23,817 nt of DNA from an uncultured Eubacteriales bacterium (lineage in GTDB: Bacteria > Bacillota > Clostridia > Peptostreptococcales > Anaerovoracaceae): contig CADBSP010000181.1 in the NCBI GenBank assembly GCA_902797405.1, positions 1 to 23,817 on the forward strand, given 5' to 3'. A program made the translations under genes and the position numbers. The notes below the pieces were generated by a model. That model had not been told where the DNA came from. It saw only the letters and a list, made by a program, of their open reading frames with translations, and did not search any database. This document shows positions 7,904 through 14,765 of the stretch, piece by piece; the first letter of the stretch is position 1; every line of letters begins with the position of its first letter.

Positions 7904-8974
7904 TTATGCATTATATTTCTCCCATAATTCTTTGAATCCATAATCCAAAAACCTTAAATCGTGACAGTCGCTATTTATAATCATGGGAACTCCGAGCTCT
8001 GCCAGATGTTCAATAATAAATGGTGCGGGATATGGAATACTTCGCCTTCCCTTCGCCATAGCTCCGGTGTTAATTTCAAATATAGGGAGTCCAGTCTTAT
8101 CAATCACTTCCCCCAACTCCTCGGGAAAACCCTTGGGTAATTCCTTTGCCCGATTATTATTTATAAACCGCTCGACTATCCTTTCTGCAGATCTAAGTGC
8201 AAAGCTTTTATACTCCGAATCATTTTCATCAAAGAATATATTAACTCTAAACTTTCCATTCTTTAAATCGCCACTCACTTCACCTCCCGGCATTACTACA
8301 TCTGCCAGTTCGGAGGTATTTGACATTACTATATCATCCACTCCTGCACCGTTAAACACGGTTATTAGATCAAAGTGACCGACTATCTGGCCTCTCGTTT
8401 TTTCAAGTACATTGGATTCGAAATCATAATATGCTTCTGCATAGGCCATATAGTCTCCATCAAAGAAGTCCTTCACCTGTTTATCAACAATCTCCGGACT
8501 CCAGTCGACATCAACCATGTTCAGTAATGAGTCATCCGAATTATGTGAGTTTCTCGAACCATTTGATCCCTCTGTTTTTTCGTCTTCTATTTTTCGCGGA
8601 TAAGTGGCCCGGGTGTGGTTTTTAACAAGGAGATGATGTGCGGAGCCAATAATGTATTCGAATTCAGAAGATTCATCCGAAAAATAATCTCTTTCTGTTC
8701 CAAGAAAAATATTAATCTTATCATTATACTTTTCTTTAAGACCGATGATGTCGCTTCGATACTTTGATTCTTTTTCCTCTGTCATCGCATAGTCCTTATC
8801 GGGATCTGAATACTGATGGCCTGAAAAACCAAGCGACCTAAAGCCAAGCTTAATCGCCTGCTCCACCATTTCTTCCGGCGAATTCTTTCCATCACAATAA
8901 TAAGTATGCGTGTGATAATTGGACCTTCCATCCAAATTAATAATCTTGTATCTTTTCTTTAGAATATCAATCAT
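7904..8974 (-). CDS. hisK: Histidinol-phosphatase, PHP superfamily
   Basis: This PHP-fold phosphatase should convert histidinol phosphate to histidinol, the penultimate part of histidine synthesis. The metal ligands are visible: H21-x-H23 in NYHTHTYYCDG, H53 in FSGHQ, E94 in GTERDY, H113 in GSAHHLLV, H200 in VGHFD, and the closing NSDCH. At 356 residues it is longer than common HisK/HisJ proteins (about 260-290); part of the excess is a low-complexity Ser/Asn/Asp insertion at about residues 128-151, directly after the H113 strand. It is the last gene of the his cluster, after hisIE. The ribosome binding site is weak (AAAAGAG). Other PHP hydrolases are possible from motifs alone, but the operon context makes histidinol-phosphatase most likely. 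Confidence 0.85.
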   Translation of the reverse strand: MIDILKKRYKIINLDGRSNYHTHTYYCDGKNSPEEMVEQAIKLGFRSLGFSGHQYSDPDKDYAMTEEKESKYRSDIIGLKEKYNDKINIFLGTERDYFSDESSEFEYIIGSAHHLLVKNHTRATYPRKIEDEKTEGSNGSRNSHNSDDSLLNMVDVDWSPEIVDKQVKDFFDGDYMAYAEAYYDFESNVLEKTRGQIVGHFDLITVFNGAGVDDIVMSNTSELADVVMPGGEVSGDLKNGKFRVNIFFDENDSEYKSFALRSAERIVERFINNNRAKELPKGFPEELGEVIDKTGLPIFEINTGAMAKGRRSIPYPAPFIIEHLAELGVPMIINSDCHDLRFLDYGFKELWEKYNA

Positions 8975-8983
8975 TTGTTATAT

Positions 8984-9055
8984 GTGCTCTTTTAGCAACT
9001 CCATGTGGTCTTTTTGTAACTCCATCTGCTCTTTAGCAACTCCATGTGCTCTTTG
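8984..9055. repeat. 21-bp tandem repeat in the hisIE-hisK gap
   Basis: Three units of 21, 21 and 20 bp (from 8984, 9005 and 9026) plus a partial fourth, each ending in AACTCCAT. They fill most of the 131-bp gap. On the minus strand two units form a short frame from an ATG at 9025 that reads MELQKDH-MELLKEH-I and stops at TAA three codons before, and in frame with, the hisK ATG. Confidence 0.8.
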
Positions 9056-9105
9056 TTTCAATATTACAATATTACGATTTTGATATTCGCTTTATCAAAT
9101 ATTGA

Positions 9106-9915
9106 TTAAGTCATTTTTTCCTGTTTAACTTTTTTATCAATTACGTGTCTGGAAGCGAGCTCGTTTCTAATATCATCTACGCTTATTCCCATTTCCACCA
9201 TGAGAACCATGACGTGATACGCCAAATCCCCAATTTCATAAATCGCTTCGTTCTTATCTTCGGCTTTACCTGCGATAATAACTTCAGTGCTCTCCTCTCC
9301 TATCTTTTTTAGGATTTTATCAATTCCTTTCTCAAATAGATATGTTGTATAGGAACCTTGCGGCATCTCAGCCTTACGTCCCTGCAAAAGATTGTAAAGA
9401 CCATCCAATGAGAAGGCATTGGAATCTACACCTTGCTTCTCAATTGCAGCTTGGTTTTCATCTAAAATAATTACTTCATCCTCGCACTTCTTCTTTTCTT
9501 CATCCTCGCACTTCTTCTTTTCTTCATCCGCGCACTTCTTTCCCTCTGCAATTATCCCCTCGTGCGCACATCGGTCATCATCAAATGTGTACAGCGGGAA
9601 TTCAAAGCAACTTTCATTCCCAAGATGACAAGCAGGTCCCGTCTTATCAACATAAATCGCCAAGGCATCGTAGTCGCAATCACAAACTATAGACTTTACA
9701 TATTGAACGTTTCCCGATGTTTCTCCCTTGCGCCAAAGTTCCTGTCTGGAACGCGACCAAAAACACGTCCTGCCTTCCTTTAGTGTTATTTCCATGCTTT
9801 CTTTGTTCATGTAAGCCAGAGTAAGTATCCTTTTGGTTTCCTCGTCTATAACCACAGCAGGAATTAATCCCTTGTCATCGAACTTCAACTTATTAAAAAC
9901 ATCTTCATAAACCAT
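9106..9915 (-). CDS. hisIE: Bifunctional phosphoribosyl-AMP cyclohydrolase / phosphoribosyl-ATP pyrophosphatase
   Basis: The protein catalyses the second and third steps of histidine synthesis: pyrophosphate removal from phosphoribosyl-ATP (HisE part) and ring opening of phosphoribosyl-AMP (HisI part). The HisI domain is about residues 1-108 and shows its zinc and magnesium ligands in CDCDYDA and GPACHLGNESCF. The HisE domain is about 167-262, with LQGRKAEMPQGSYT and GEESTEVIIAGK. Between them is an unusually long 58-residue linker containing a charged repeat of KKKCEDEE type. The ATG at 9915 seems the likely start; an in-frame GTG two codons upstream is possible. The ribosome binding site is only moderate (AGGTAGG). 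Confidence 0.93.
   Translation of the reverse strand: MVYEDVFNKLKFDDKGLIPAVVIDEETKRILTLAYMNKESMEITLKEGRTCFWSRSRQELWRKGETSGNVQYVKSIVCDCDYDALAIYVDKTGPACHLGNESCFEFPLYTFDDDRCAHEGIIAEGKKCADEEKKKCEDEEKKKCEDEVIILDENQAAIEKQGVDSNAFSLDGLYNLLQGRKAEMPQGSYTTYLFEKGIDKILKKIGEESTEVIIAGKAEDKNEAIYEIGDLAYHVMVLMVEMGISVDDIRNELASRHVIDKKVKQEKMT
9477..9544. repeat. 24-bp tandem repeat inside hisIE
   Basis: Two identical 24-bp units (9477-9500 and 9501-9524) and a partial third encode the eight-residue motif KKKCEDEE in the linker between the HisI and HisE domains. The unit length keeps the reading frame, so copy number can change without inactivating the gene. Confidence 0.9.
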
Positions 9916-9986
9916 ACACACCTACCTGTCTTGATTCCTCTTATTACAATATCTATAACTCGGATTTGTCACATATTACATGTTTT

Positions 9987-10745
9987 TTATAGCCTAACCA
10001 AAATACCCTCGTTATGGAGACGCTCCTTTAACTCACGAATTTCCACTTCGCCATAATGGAAAATGGATGCTGCCAGTCCTGCGGACATCTCCGGGATTTC
10101 TCTAAAAAGCGTAATGAAATCGTCTATGGATCCTGCTCCACCAGAAGCTATCACGGGAACCTTAACTGCATTTTGGACCATGCTAAGGAGTTCAATATCA
10201 AAGCCTTTTTTCACGCCATCAGTATCCATGCTGTTAACAACAATTTCACCTGCGCCTCTCTCTACTCCGTCAACAATCCAAGGCACGGCATCGATTCCGG
10301 TATTCTCTCTTCCGCCCTTGGCAAAGACTTTAAACTCGCCATCAACTCTCTTTATATCACACGAAAGAACCACGCATTGGTTACCGTATTTCTTTGCTGC
10401 CTCATTTATCAAATCCGGATTCTTTATCGCACCACTGTTTACGCTCACCTTATCTGCACCGCATTTTAATACTCTGTCAAAATCGTCGATTGAGTTAATT
10501 CCTCCGCCAACAGTAAGCGGAATAAAGACGTTCCTGGCTGTTTCAACCAGAATATCCGTAAACAATTCCCTACCTTCTGCGGACGCAGTAATGTCGTAAA
10601 ACACCAATTCATCCGCTCCTGATTCGCTATACTTTTTTGCCAAATCAACAGGTGAGGCGACATCTGCCAGCCCTTGAAAGTTTACACCCTTAACTACTCT
10701 TCCGTTTTTAACATCCAAACATGGAATAATTCTTTTTGTAATCAT
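9987..10745 (-). CDS. hisF: Imidazole glycerol phosphate synthase, cyclase subunit HisF
   Basis: HisF is the (beta/alpha)8-barrel that uses ammonia from HisH to turn PRFAR into imidazole glycerol phosphate and AICAR. The 252-residue protein begins MITKRIIPCLDVKNGRVVKG, with D11 as one catalytic acid; the second acid is the Asp of SCDIKR (about residue 130). Phosphate-binding loops appear as TVGGGI and ASGGAG, and the barrel repeat is evident. It follows hisA by 76 bp and precedes hisIE by 71 bp. Length and motifs are normal. Confidence 0.97.
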   Translation of the reverse strand: MITKRIIPCLDVKNGRVVKGVNFQGLADVASPVDLAKKYSESGADELVFYDITASAEGRELFTDILVETARNVFIPLTVGGGINSIDDFDRVLKCGADKVSVNSGAIKNPDLINEAAKKYGNQCVVLSCDIKRVDGEFKVFAKGGRENTGIDAVPWIVDGVERGAGEIVVNSMDTDGVKKGFDIELLSMVQNAVKVPVIASGGAGSIDDFITLFREIPEMSAGLAASIFHYGEVEIRELKERLHNEGILVRL

Positions 10746-10821
10746 TGCTTTAAATAATCGTGTTAACCTTACCTCTTATATTACAGCTTACACCTAATCG
10801 CAGTCTGAGTATTAGACTTTG

Positions 10822-11562
10822 CTACATCTGGTTTTTATAGCAAACGTCCAATGCTTCTTTTAATTCTATGCGTCCGTCATAAATTGCGCGACCTACTATA
10901 ATGCCTTCCAGACCAATATTGGATAGTGCTTTTATATCATCTATGCTTGTTACACCACCTGATGAAACAATTCCACATCCATATCTCTTAGTATACTTTT
11001 CTACCAGACCTGCGTAGAACTTCACATCTATTCCCTTCATTGCACCATCTTTACTTATGTCGGTACAGATAATGCTCTCCGCTCCCATATCGCAAAGTCT
11101 ATCAAAGGCTTCTTCCGCAGTCATTTCGGATAATTCCTTCCATCCCTTTATTGCAGCATACCCATCCTTAATGTCAATTCCTATCGCAATTCCGGGACCA
11201 TATTTATCCAAAACTCTTTTAGTAAAATCCAAATCAGTCATGGCTATGGTTCCTAGTATTACTCGTTCAACCCCCATCATAAGATAGTCCTCTATTTGAT
11301 TCTCGGTACGTATGCCACCACCTATCTCGATTTTTAGCGAGGTCCCCGCAACCATCTTCTTCACGATTTCTTTAACCTTCGTGTCTCCGTCTTTTGCTCC
11401 ATCCAAATCCACAACGTGAAGCCAGTTTGCTCCGATGTCATCAAAACTGAACGCCATATCGACGGGTGTTCCGCCGTATACGGTCATCTTATCGTAATCT
11501 CCACGCAGCAGGCGAACCACCATGCCATTTCTTATATCTATTGCAGGAAATATTTCAGTCAT
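10822..11562 (-). CDS. hisA: ProFAR isomerase HisA
   Basis: HisA (phosphoribosylformimino-5-aminoimidazole carboxamide ribotide isomerase) carries out the Amadori rearrangement preceding the HisH-HisF step. The 246-residue barrel starts MTEIFPAIDIRNGMVVRL, giving the N-terminal catalytic Asp in AIDI; the second is in CTDISKDG. Phosphate loops are IGGGIR and SSGGVT. AAAGGA lies about 5 bp upstream of the ATG. It is separated from hisH by a 194-bp gap that includes a 25-bp tandem duplication. A TrpF side activity (PriA type) is not suggested, as the product is an ordinary bacterial HisA. Confidence 0.97.
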   Translation of the reverse strand: MTEIFPAIDIRNGMVVRLLRGDYDKMTVYGGTPVDMAFSFDDIGANWLHVVDLDGAKDGDTKVKEIVKKMVAGTSLKIEIGGGIRTENQIEDYLMMGVERVILGTIAMTDLDFTKRVLDKYGPGIAIGIDIKDGYAAIKGWKELSEMTAEEAFDRLCDMGAESIICTDISKDGAMKGIDVKFYAGLVEKYTKRYGCGIVSSGGVTSIDDIKALSNIGLEGIIVGRAIYDGRIELKEALDVCYKNQM

Positions 11563-11590
11563 ATTAATCCTTTCAATCGTTACATTTATC

Positions 11591-11640
11591 TTTATTTTCC
11601 TGGTTCCAGTTTTGCTTTATTTTCCTGGTTACAGCTTTAC
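11591..11640. repeat. 25-bp tandem duplication in the hisA-hisH gap
   Basis: Two adjacent units, 11591-11615 and 11616-11640, both begin TTTATTTTCCTGGTT and differ at only three positions. The rest of the 194-bp gap is T-rich with no promoter or terminator that I can support. Confidence 0.85.
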
Positions 11641-11756
11641 TTGATTTATAATTTTTTTTCTCAAGTTTAGTTGTAGTTAGCCTTAAGATATAGTTTTACT
11701 TATGCCTTTATATTCTTTGTGCTTTTTGTTTTCATTTTATTGCGAGTAAGGATGAA

Positions 11757-12377
11757 TTATATTTCAACGAACGCCTTTAAGATGGATAGGCCTACGTGTC
11801 CGCTCTTTTCCGGATGAAACTGAGTGCCGAAAACATTGTCCTTTTGAACTGCAGCTGTTACCGGATAACTGTATTCAGCTGTTGCAATGATGCTCTCCTC
11901 ACAACCAACTGCTGAATAGCTGTGAACGAAATAAACGGAGCTCCCTTCAGGGGTATACTTAAACAGCGGACTAACTTCCTTATCCGTTGGAAAGCTTAAG
12001 GCATTCCACCCCATCTGCGGAAGGCTGAGGGACTGGTCTGTTAGGAGTTTATTCATGTCCTCAACATATCCCGGGATTAGCCCTAGTCCTTCATGCTCCC
12101 CATATTCATATCCCTTATCAAAAAGAAGCTGCATACCCAGGCAAATTCCCAGAAGAGGAATCCCTTTCTTTGCTGTTTCCATTACAGCATCGGCCATGCC
12201 ACCTTTTTTAAGCATCTTAACTGCATCACCAAAAGCACCAACTCCCGGAAGTATAATCTTTTCACTCTTAATTAGTTCTTCCGGATCGCGTGTCAGTTCC
12301 GCACGAACGCCTATATAATCCAAGGAACATTTTAGTGAAAAAATATTCCCAACTCCATAATCAACAATTCTAATCAT
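11757..12377 (-). CDS. hisH: Imidazole glycerol phosphate synthase, glutamine amidotransferase subunit HisH
   Basis: HisH hydrolyses glutamine and channels ammonia to HisF. The class I glutaminase triad is present: the nucleophile Cys in GICLGMQLLF, and the His and Glu in GTQFHPEKSG near the C-terminus. The 206-residue length is normal and the start MIRIVDYGVGNIFSLK is typical. The region directly upstream of the ATG is unusual: an array of octamers (TTAAAGAA on the coding strand) reaches to within two bases of the start codon, and no AGGAGG-type site is visible. Confidence 0.97.
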   Translation of the reverse strand: MIRIVDYGVGNIFSLKCSLDYIGVRAELTRDPEELIKSEKIILPGVGAFGDAVKMLKKGGMADAVMETAKKGIPLLGICLGMQLLFDKGYEYGEHEGLGLIPGYVEDMNKLLTDQSLSLPQMGWNALSFPTDKEVSPLFKYTPEGSSVYFVHSYSAVGCEESIIATAEYSYPVTAAVQKDNVFGTQFHPEKSGHVGLSILKAFVEI

Positions 12378-12378
12378 T

Positions 12379-12458
12379 TTCTTTAATTCTTTAATTCTTT
12401 AATTCTTTCATTCTTTGATTGTTTAATTCTTTGATTGTTTTATCCATTGATTATTTAG
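12379..12458. repeat. Octamer tandem repeat abutting the hisH start
   Basis: Eight clear copies of an 8-bp unit (TTCTTTAA and variants with C or G at position 7, or G at position 3) run from 12379 to 12442, followed by two degenerate copies. The first three are identical. They occupy the place of the hisH ribosome binding site, leaving only AAAGAA as a possible weak one. Confidence 0.92.
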
Positions 12459-12527
12459 TAATCAAAAAATTAATTGTTCGAATTATTACAGAATCCACTT
12501 AGACAACGATGTTCCTAGTTTTCTATG

Positions 12528-13130
12528 TCAAACCAACATACCTTTAGTGGATGGAATTTTGTTCTTTGCACGTTCATCAATCGAGACGGCAGAAGCAAGT
12601 ACTCTTCCCGCTGCTTTAAACGCACTCTCTGCTATGTGGTGACTATTCTCTCCTTTGATTAGAATAAAGTGCATTGTGATTTCAGCTTTTCTGGTAAACG
12701 CCAAGAAGAATTCCTTAAAGAGTTCTGTATCGAAACCTCCAACTTTTTCTGTCGGAAAGCCAACATCAAATTCCAAATAACCTCTCCCCGAAACATCAAC
12801 TGCACATTGCATCAGAGCCTCATCCATAGGAAGCAGTATATCCGCATATCTTTTTATTCCTTTCATATCTCCCAGGGCTTCCCTGAAGGCCTGACCAAGT
12901 GCTATGCCAATATCTTCAGCGGAGTGATGGCAATCTACATCCGTATCTCCATCGCAGAACACATCCATGCGGAACATACCATGTGCGCCAAATAATTCCA
13001 ACATATGATCCAGAAATCTAATTCCCGTATCGATATTGTTTTTCCCGAAATTGTAATCGTCTAAGTTCAAAGTCACTTCAATCTTCGTTTCCTTTGTTGC
13101 TCTCTCTACCTTTGCTGTTCTCTTTGCCAT
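12528..13130 (-). CDS. hisB: Imidazoleglycerol-phosphate dehydratase HisB
   Basis: HisB dehydrates imidazole glycerol phosphate to imidazole acetol phosphate. The 200-residue enzyme is the monofunctional dehydratase form, with both manganese-binding signatures: DCHHSAEDIG in the first half and SHHIAESAFKAAGR in the second. The start at 13130 is supported by AGGAGA 6-7 bp upstream and by the family-like N-terminus RTAKVERATKET. This start lies inside hisC, so the two genes overlap by 53 bp in different frames, more than is usual. Confidence 0.97.
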   Translation of the reverse strand: MAKRTAKVERATKETKIEVTLNLDDYNFGKNNIDTGIRFLDHMLELFGAHGMFRMDVFCDGDTDVDCHHSAEDIGIALGQAFREALGDMKGIKRYADILLPMDEALMQCAVDVSGRGYLEFDVGFPTEKVGGFDTELFKEFFLAFTRKAEITMHFILIKGENSHHIAESAFKAAGRVLASAVSIDERAKNKIPSTKGMLV

Positions 13131-14496
13131 TGTTTATCTCCTTTATAGTCTCAATTAACTTTTCCATATCATTCTTAGTTCCGATTGTAATACGCACATA
13201 GTCTCTGATTCTATCCTTATTAAACCAGCGAACCAAAATACCATTTTCTTTGAGCTTTATATATAGTTCCTCTCCACTAGGTTCAGTCGCCAAACCTCTC
13301 CTCTTTTCACTTTCGTATGCAATCCTTCTGCAGTTTTCCGATTCAGAGTCCTCATCTTTCGAAATAGCCAAATCATCACTTTTCGTAGGTTCTGATCCCG
13401 TTCCTACAAATAGGAAATTTGCCTTTGATTCCAAAACCTTGAATCCAAGTCTAGATAATTCAGATTTGGTCCATTCCCTTGTTTCGATTATGGATTTGCA
13501 ATTATCCATATAATAATCATACTCTTCGAGTACCGCAAGCCCCACTCTCTCCGTCATCCTGTTTATATTATACGGATTAGTAGAAAACTTTATTAATTCC
13601 AAATCTTCGATCAGCTGCTTCGATGCAACGGCAAATCCAAGTCTGGCGCCGGCCAGTGATGCAGATTTTGAATACGTGCGACATACAATCAGATTGTCGT
13701 ATTTAGGAATTAGTGGGATTGCTGTCTCTCCACCAAAATCAATATAAGCCTCATCTATCAAAACAACACTGTTTGGATTTCCAGAAACTATACTTTCAAT
13801 TTCTTCTAGAGTCAGCGCTATACCTGTTGGTGCATTGGGGTTCGCGATTACGATGAATCTCTGTTTGTGATTAGTGCTCTGCGAATTATCTTGGTTTTGA
13901 TCTGATGTTTGGCTTTCAAATAATTCTTTGTCAATTGGGATATAATCCGCCGGTTTAATTCTATACTCCTCATCCAGAGGTATAACCTCGCTTTTCACGC
14001 CTTGGAAGTCAGCATACACACTATAGAACCCATAACTGATATCAGGATAAACAGCGGGGATATCACCTCCGCTGAATGCCATAAATGAAAAATTAAGAAT
14101 ATCGTCAGATCCATTTGAAACAAAGATGTTATCCTTATTCAAGCCCAATTTGAATTCGGAATCCGTATTCAAATCCAATGCTAATTCCGAATCCGAATTC
14201 AAACCTAATACTAATTCGGAATCCGAATTATGTCCTGGTTTTAATTCGGATTCAGACTCAGATAAATATAGTTCGTTCAGTTTCTTCGCCAAGGCGCTTT
14301 TCAATTTATCCTGTGTCGGCGAAGGATAAAGCCTGAGTTCTTTTAGGTCTTCTTTGCTCACAGCCTGAAGGACCTTAGGTCCCGGAGGGTAAGGCGATTC
14401 ATTCGTATTAAGTTTTATATACGTCTTGTCCTGGGGCTGCTCTCCCGGAGCATATGCATCAAAACACTTGAACCTATCTCTTATATACTTACTCAT
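13078..14496 (-). CDS. hisC: Histidinol-phosphate aminotransferase with low-complexity insertions
   Basis: HisC transfers an amino group from glutamate to imidazole acetol phosphate with PLP. The fold type I core is intact: KLNTNESPYPPGP near residue 28, NGSDDI near 128, NPNAPTG at 219-225, DEAYIDF near 248, and the PLP lysine K277 in TYSKSASLAGARLGF. At 472 residues it is over 100 longer than usual (about 350-370). The excess sits in loops: an insertion at about 78-121 made of a 10-residue repeat (NSDSELxLxL), a polar stretch at about 193-212, another at about 367-409, and a C-terminal tail from 456. The tail overlaps the hisB start. Core residues look normal, so I expect an active enzyme. 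Confidence 0.95.
   Translation of the reverse strand: MSKYIRDRFKCFDAYAPGEQPQDKTYIKLNTNESPYPPGPKVLQAVSKEDLKELRLYPSPTQDKLKSALAKKLNELYLSESESELKPGHNSDSELVLGLNSDSELALDLNTDSEFKLGLNKDNIFVSNGSDDILNFSFMAFSGGDIPAVYPDISYGFYSVYADFQGVKSEVIPLDEEYRIKPADYIPIDKELFESQTSDQNQDNSQSTNHKQRFIVIANPNAPTGIALTLEEIESIVSGNPNSVVLIDEAYIDFGGETAIPLIPKYDNLIVCRTYSKSASLAGARLGFAVASKQLIEDLELIKFSTNPYNINRMTERVGLAVLEEYDYYMDNCKSIIETREWTKSELSRLGFKVLESKANFLFVGTGSEPTKSDDLAISKDEDSESENCRRIAYESEKRRGLATEPSGEELYIKLKENGILVRWFNKDRIRDYVRITIGTKNDMEKLIETIKEINNGKENSKGRESNKGNED
14153..14262. repeat. 30-bp tandem repeat inside hisC
   Basis: Three full units of 30 bp (starting 14153, 14183 and 14213) and a partial fourth (14243), each beginning AATTC-GGA-ATCC or a near variant. 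On the coding strand they give the ten-residue repeat NSDSELxLxL. The unit is a multiple of three, so the frame survives copy-number change. They lie in the loop before the strand containing IFVSNGSDD. Confidence 0.92.
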
Positions 14497-14765
14497 TATG
14501 CCTTAAACCTTCTCACATATCTATCAAAACTAATACTTATATAGATTGATAAACATAATTCCTTGTTTTTCATTATGATTATCTATATTTATTAACTATA
14601 TCGTTTTTTCAAATCGATTATCTCTTTCTATTATCTCTTTCGTTTATCTATATCTATTATCTATTATCGAGCATCTATATAAGTCAACTATCATTCATTT
14701 TCCATACTATGCGTGTCGAATATCGATTTTTGAGTAATGAAGATATTTTAATCGCTTAATCAGAT
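14497..14765. other. AT-rich gap between hisZG and hisC
   Basis: No gene, terminator or convincing promoter was found in these 269 bases. They are strongly AT-rich and hold a 13-bp tandem repeat (ATTATCTCTTTCT and variants, 14617-14655) with shorter ATTATC units to 14669. In many his operons hisD lies between hisG and hisC; I see no remnant of it here in any frame. Confidence 0.7.

Noticed and set aside
10063..10599. Plus-strand frame of 178 codons opposite hisF
   Set aside because: Antisense shadow of hisF; no ribosome binding site and no recognisable product.
14497..14765. Remnant of hisD
   Set aside because: No HisD-like segment could be read in any frame; the sequence is simple AT-rich repeat.
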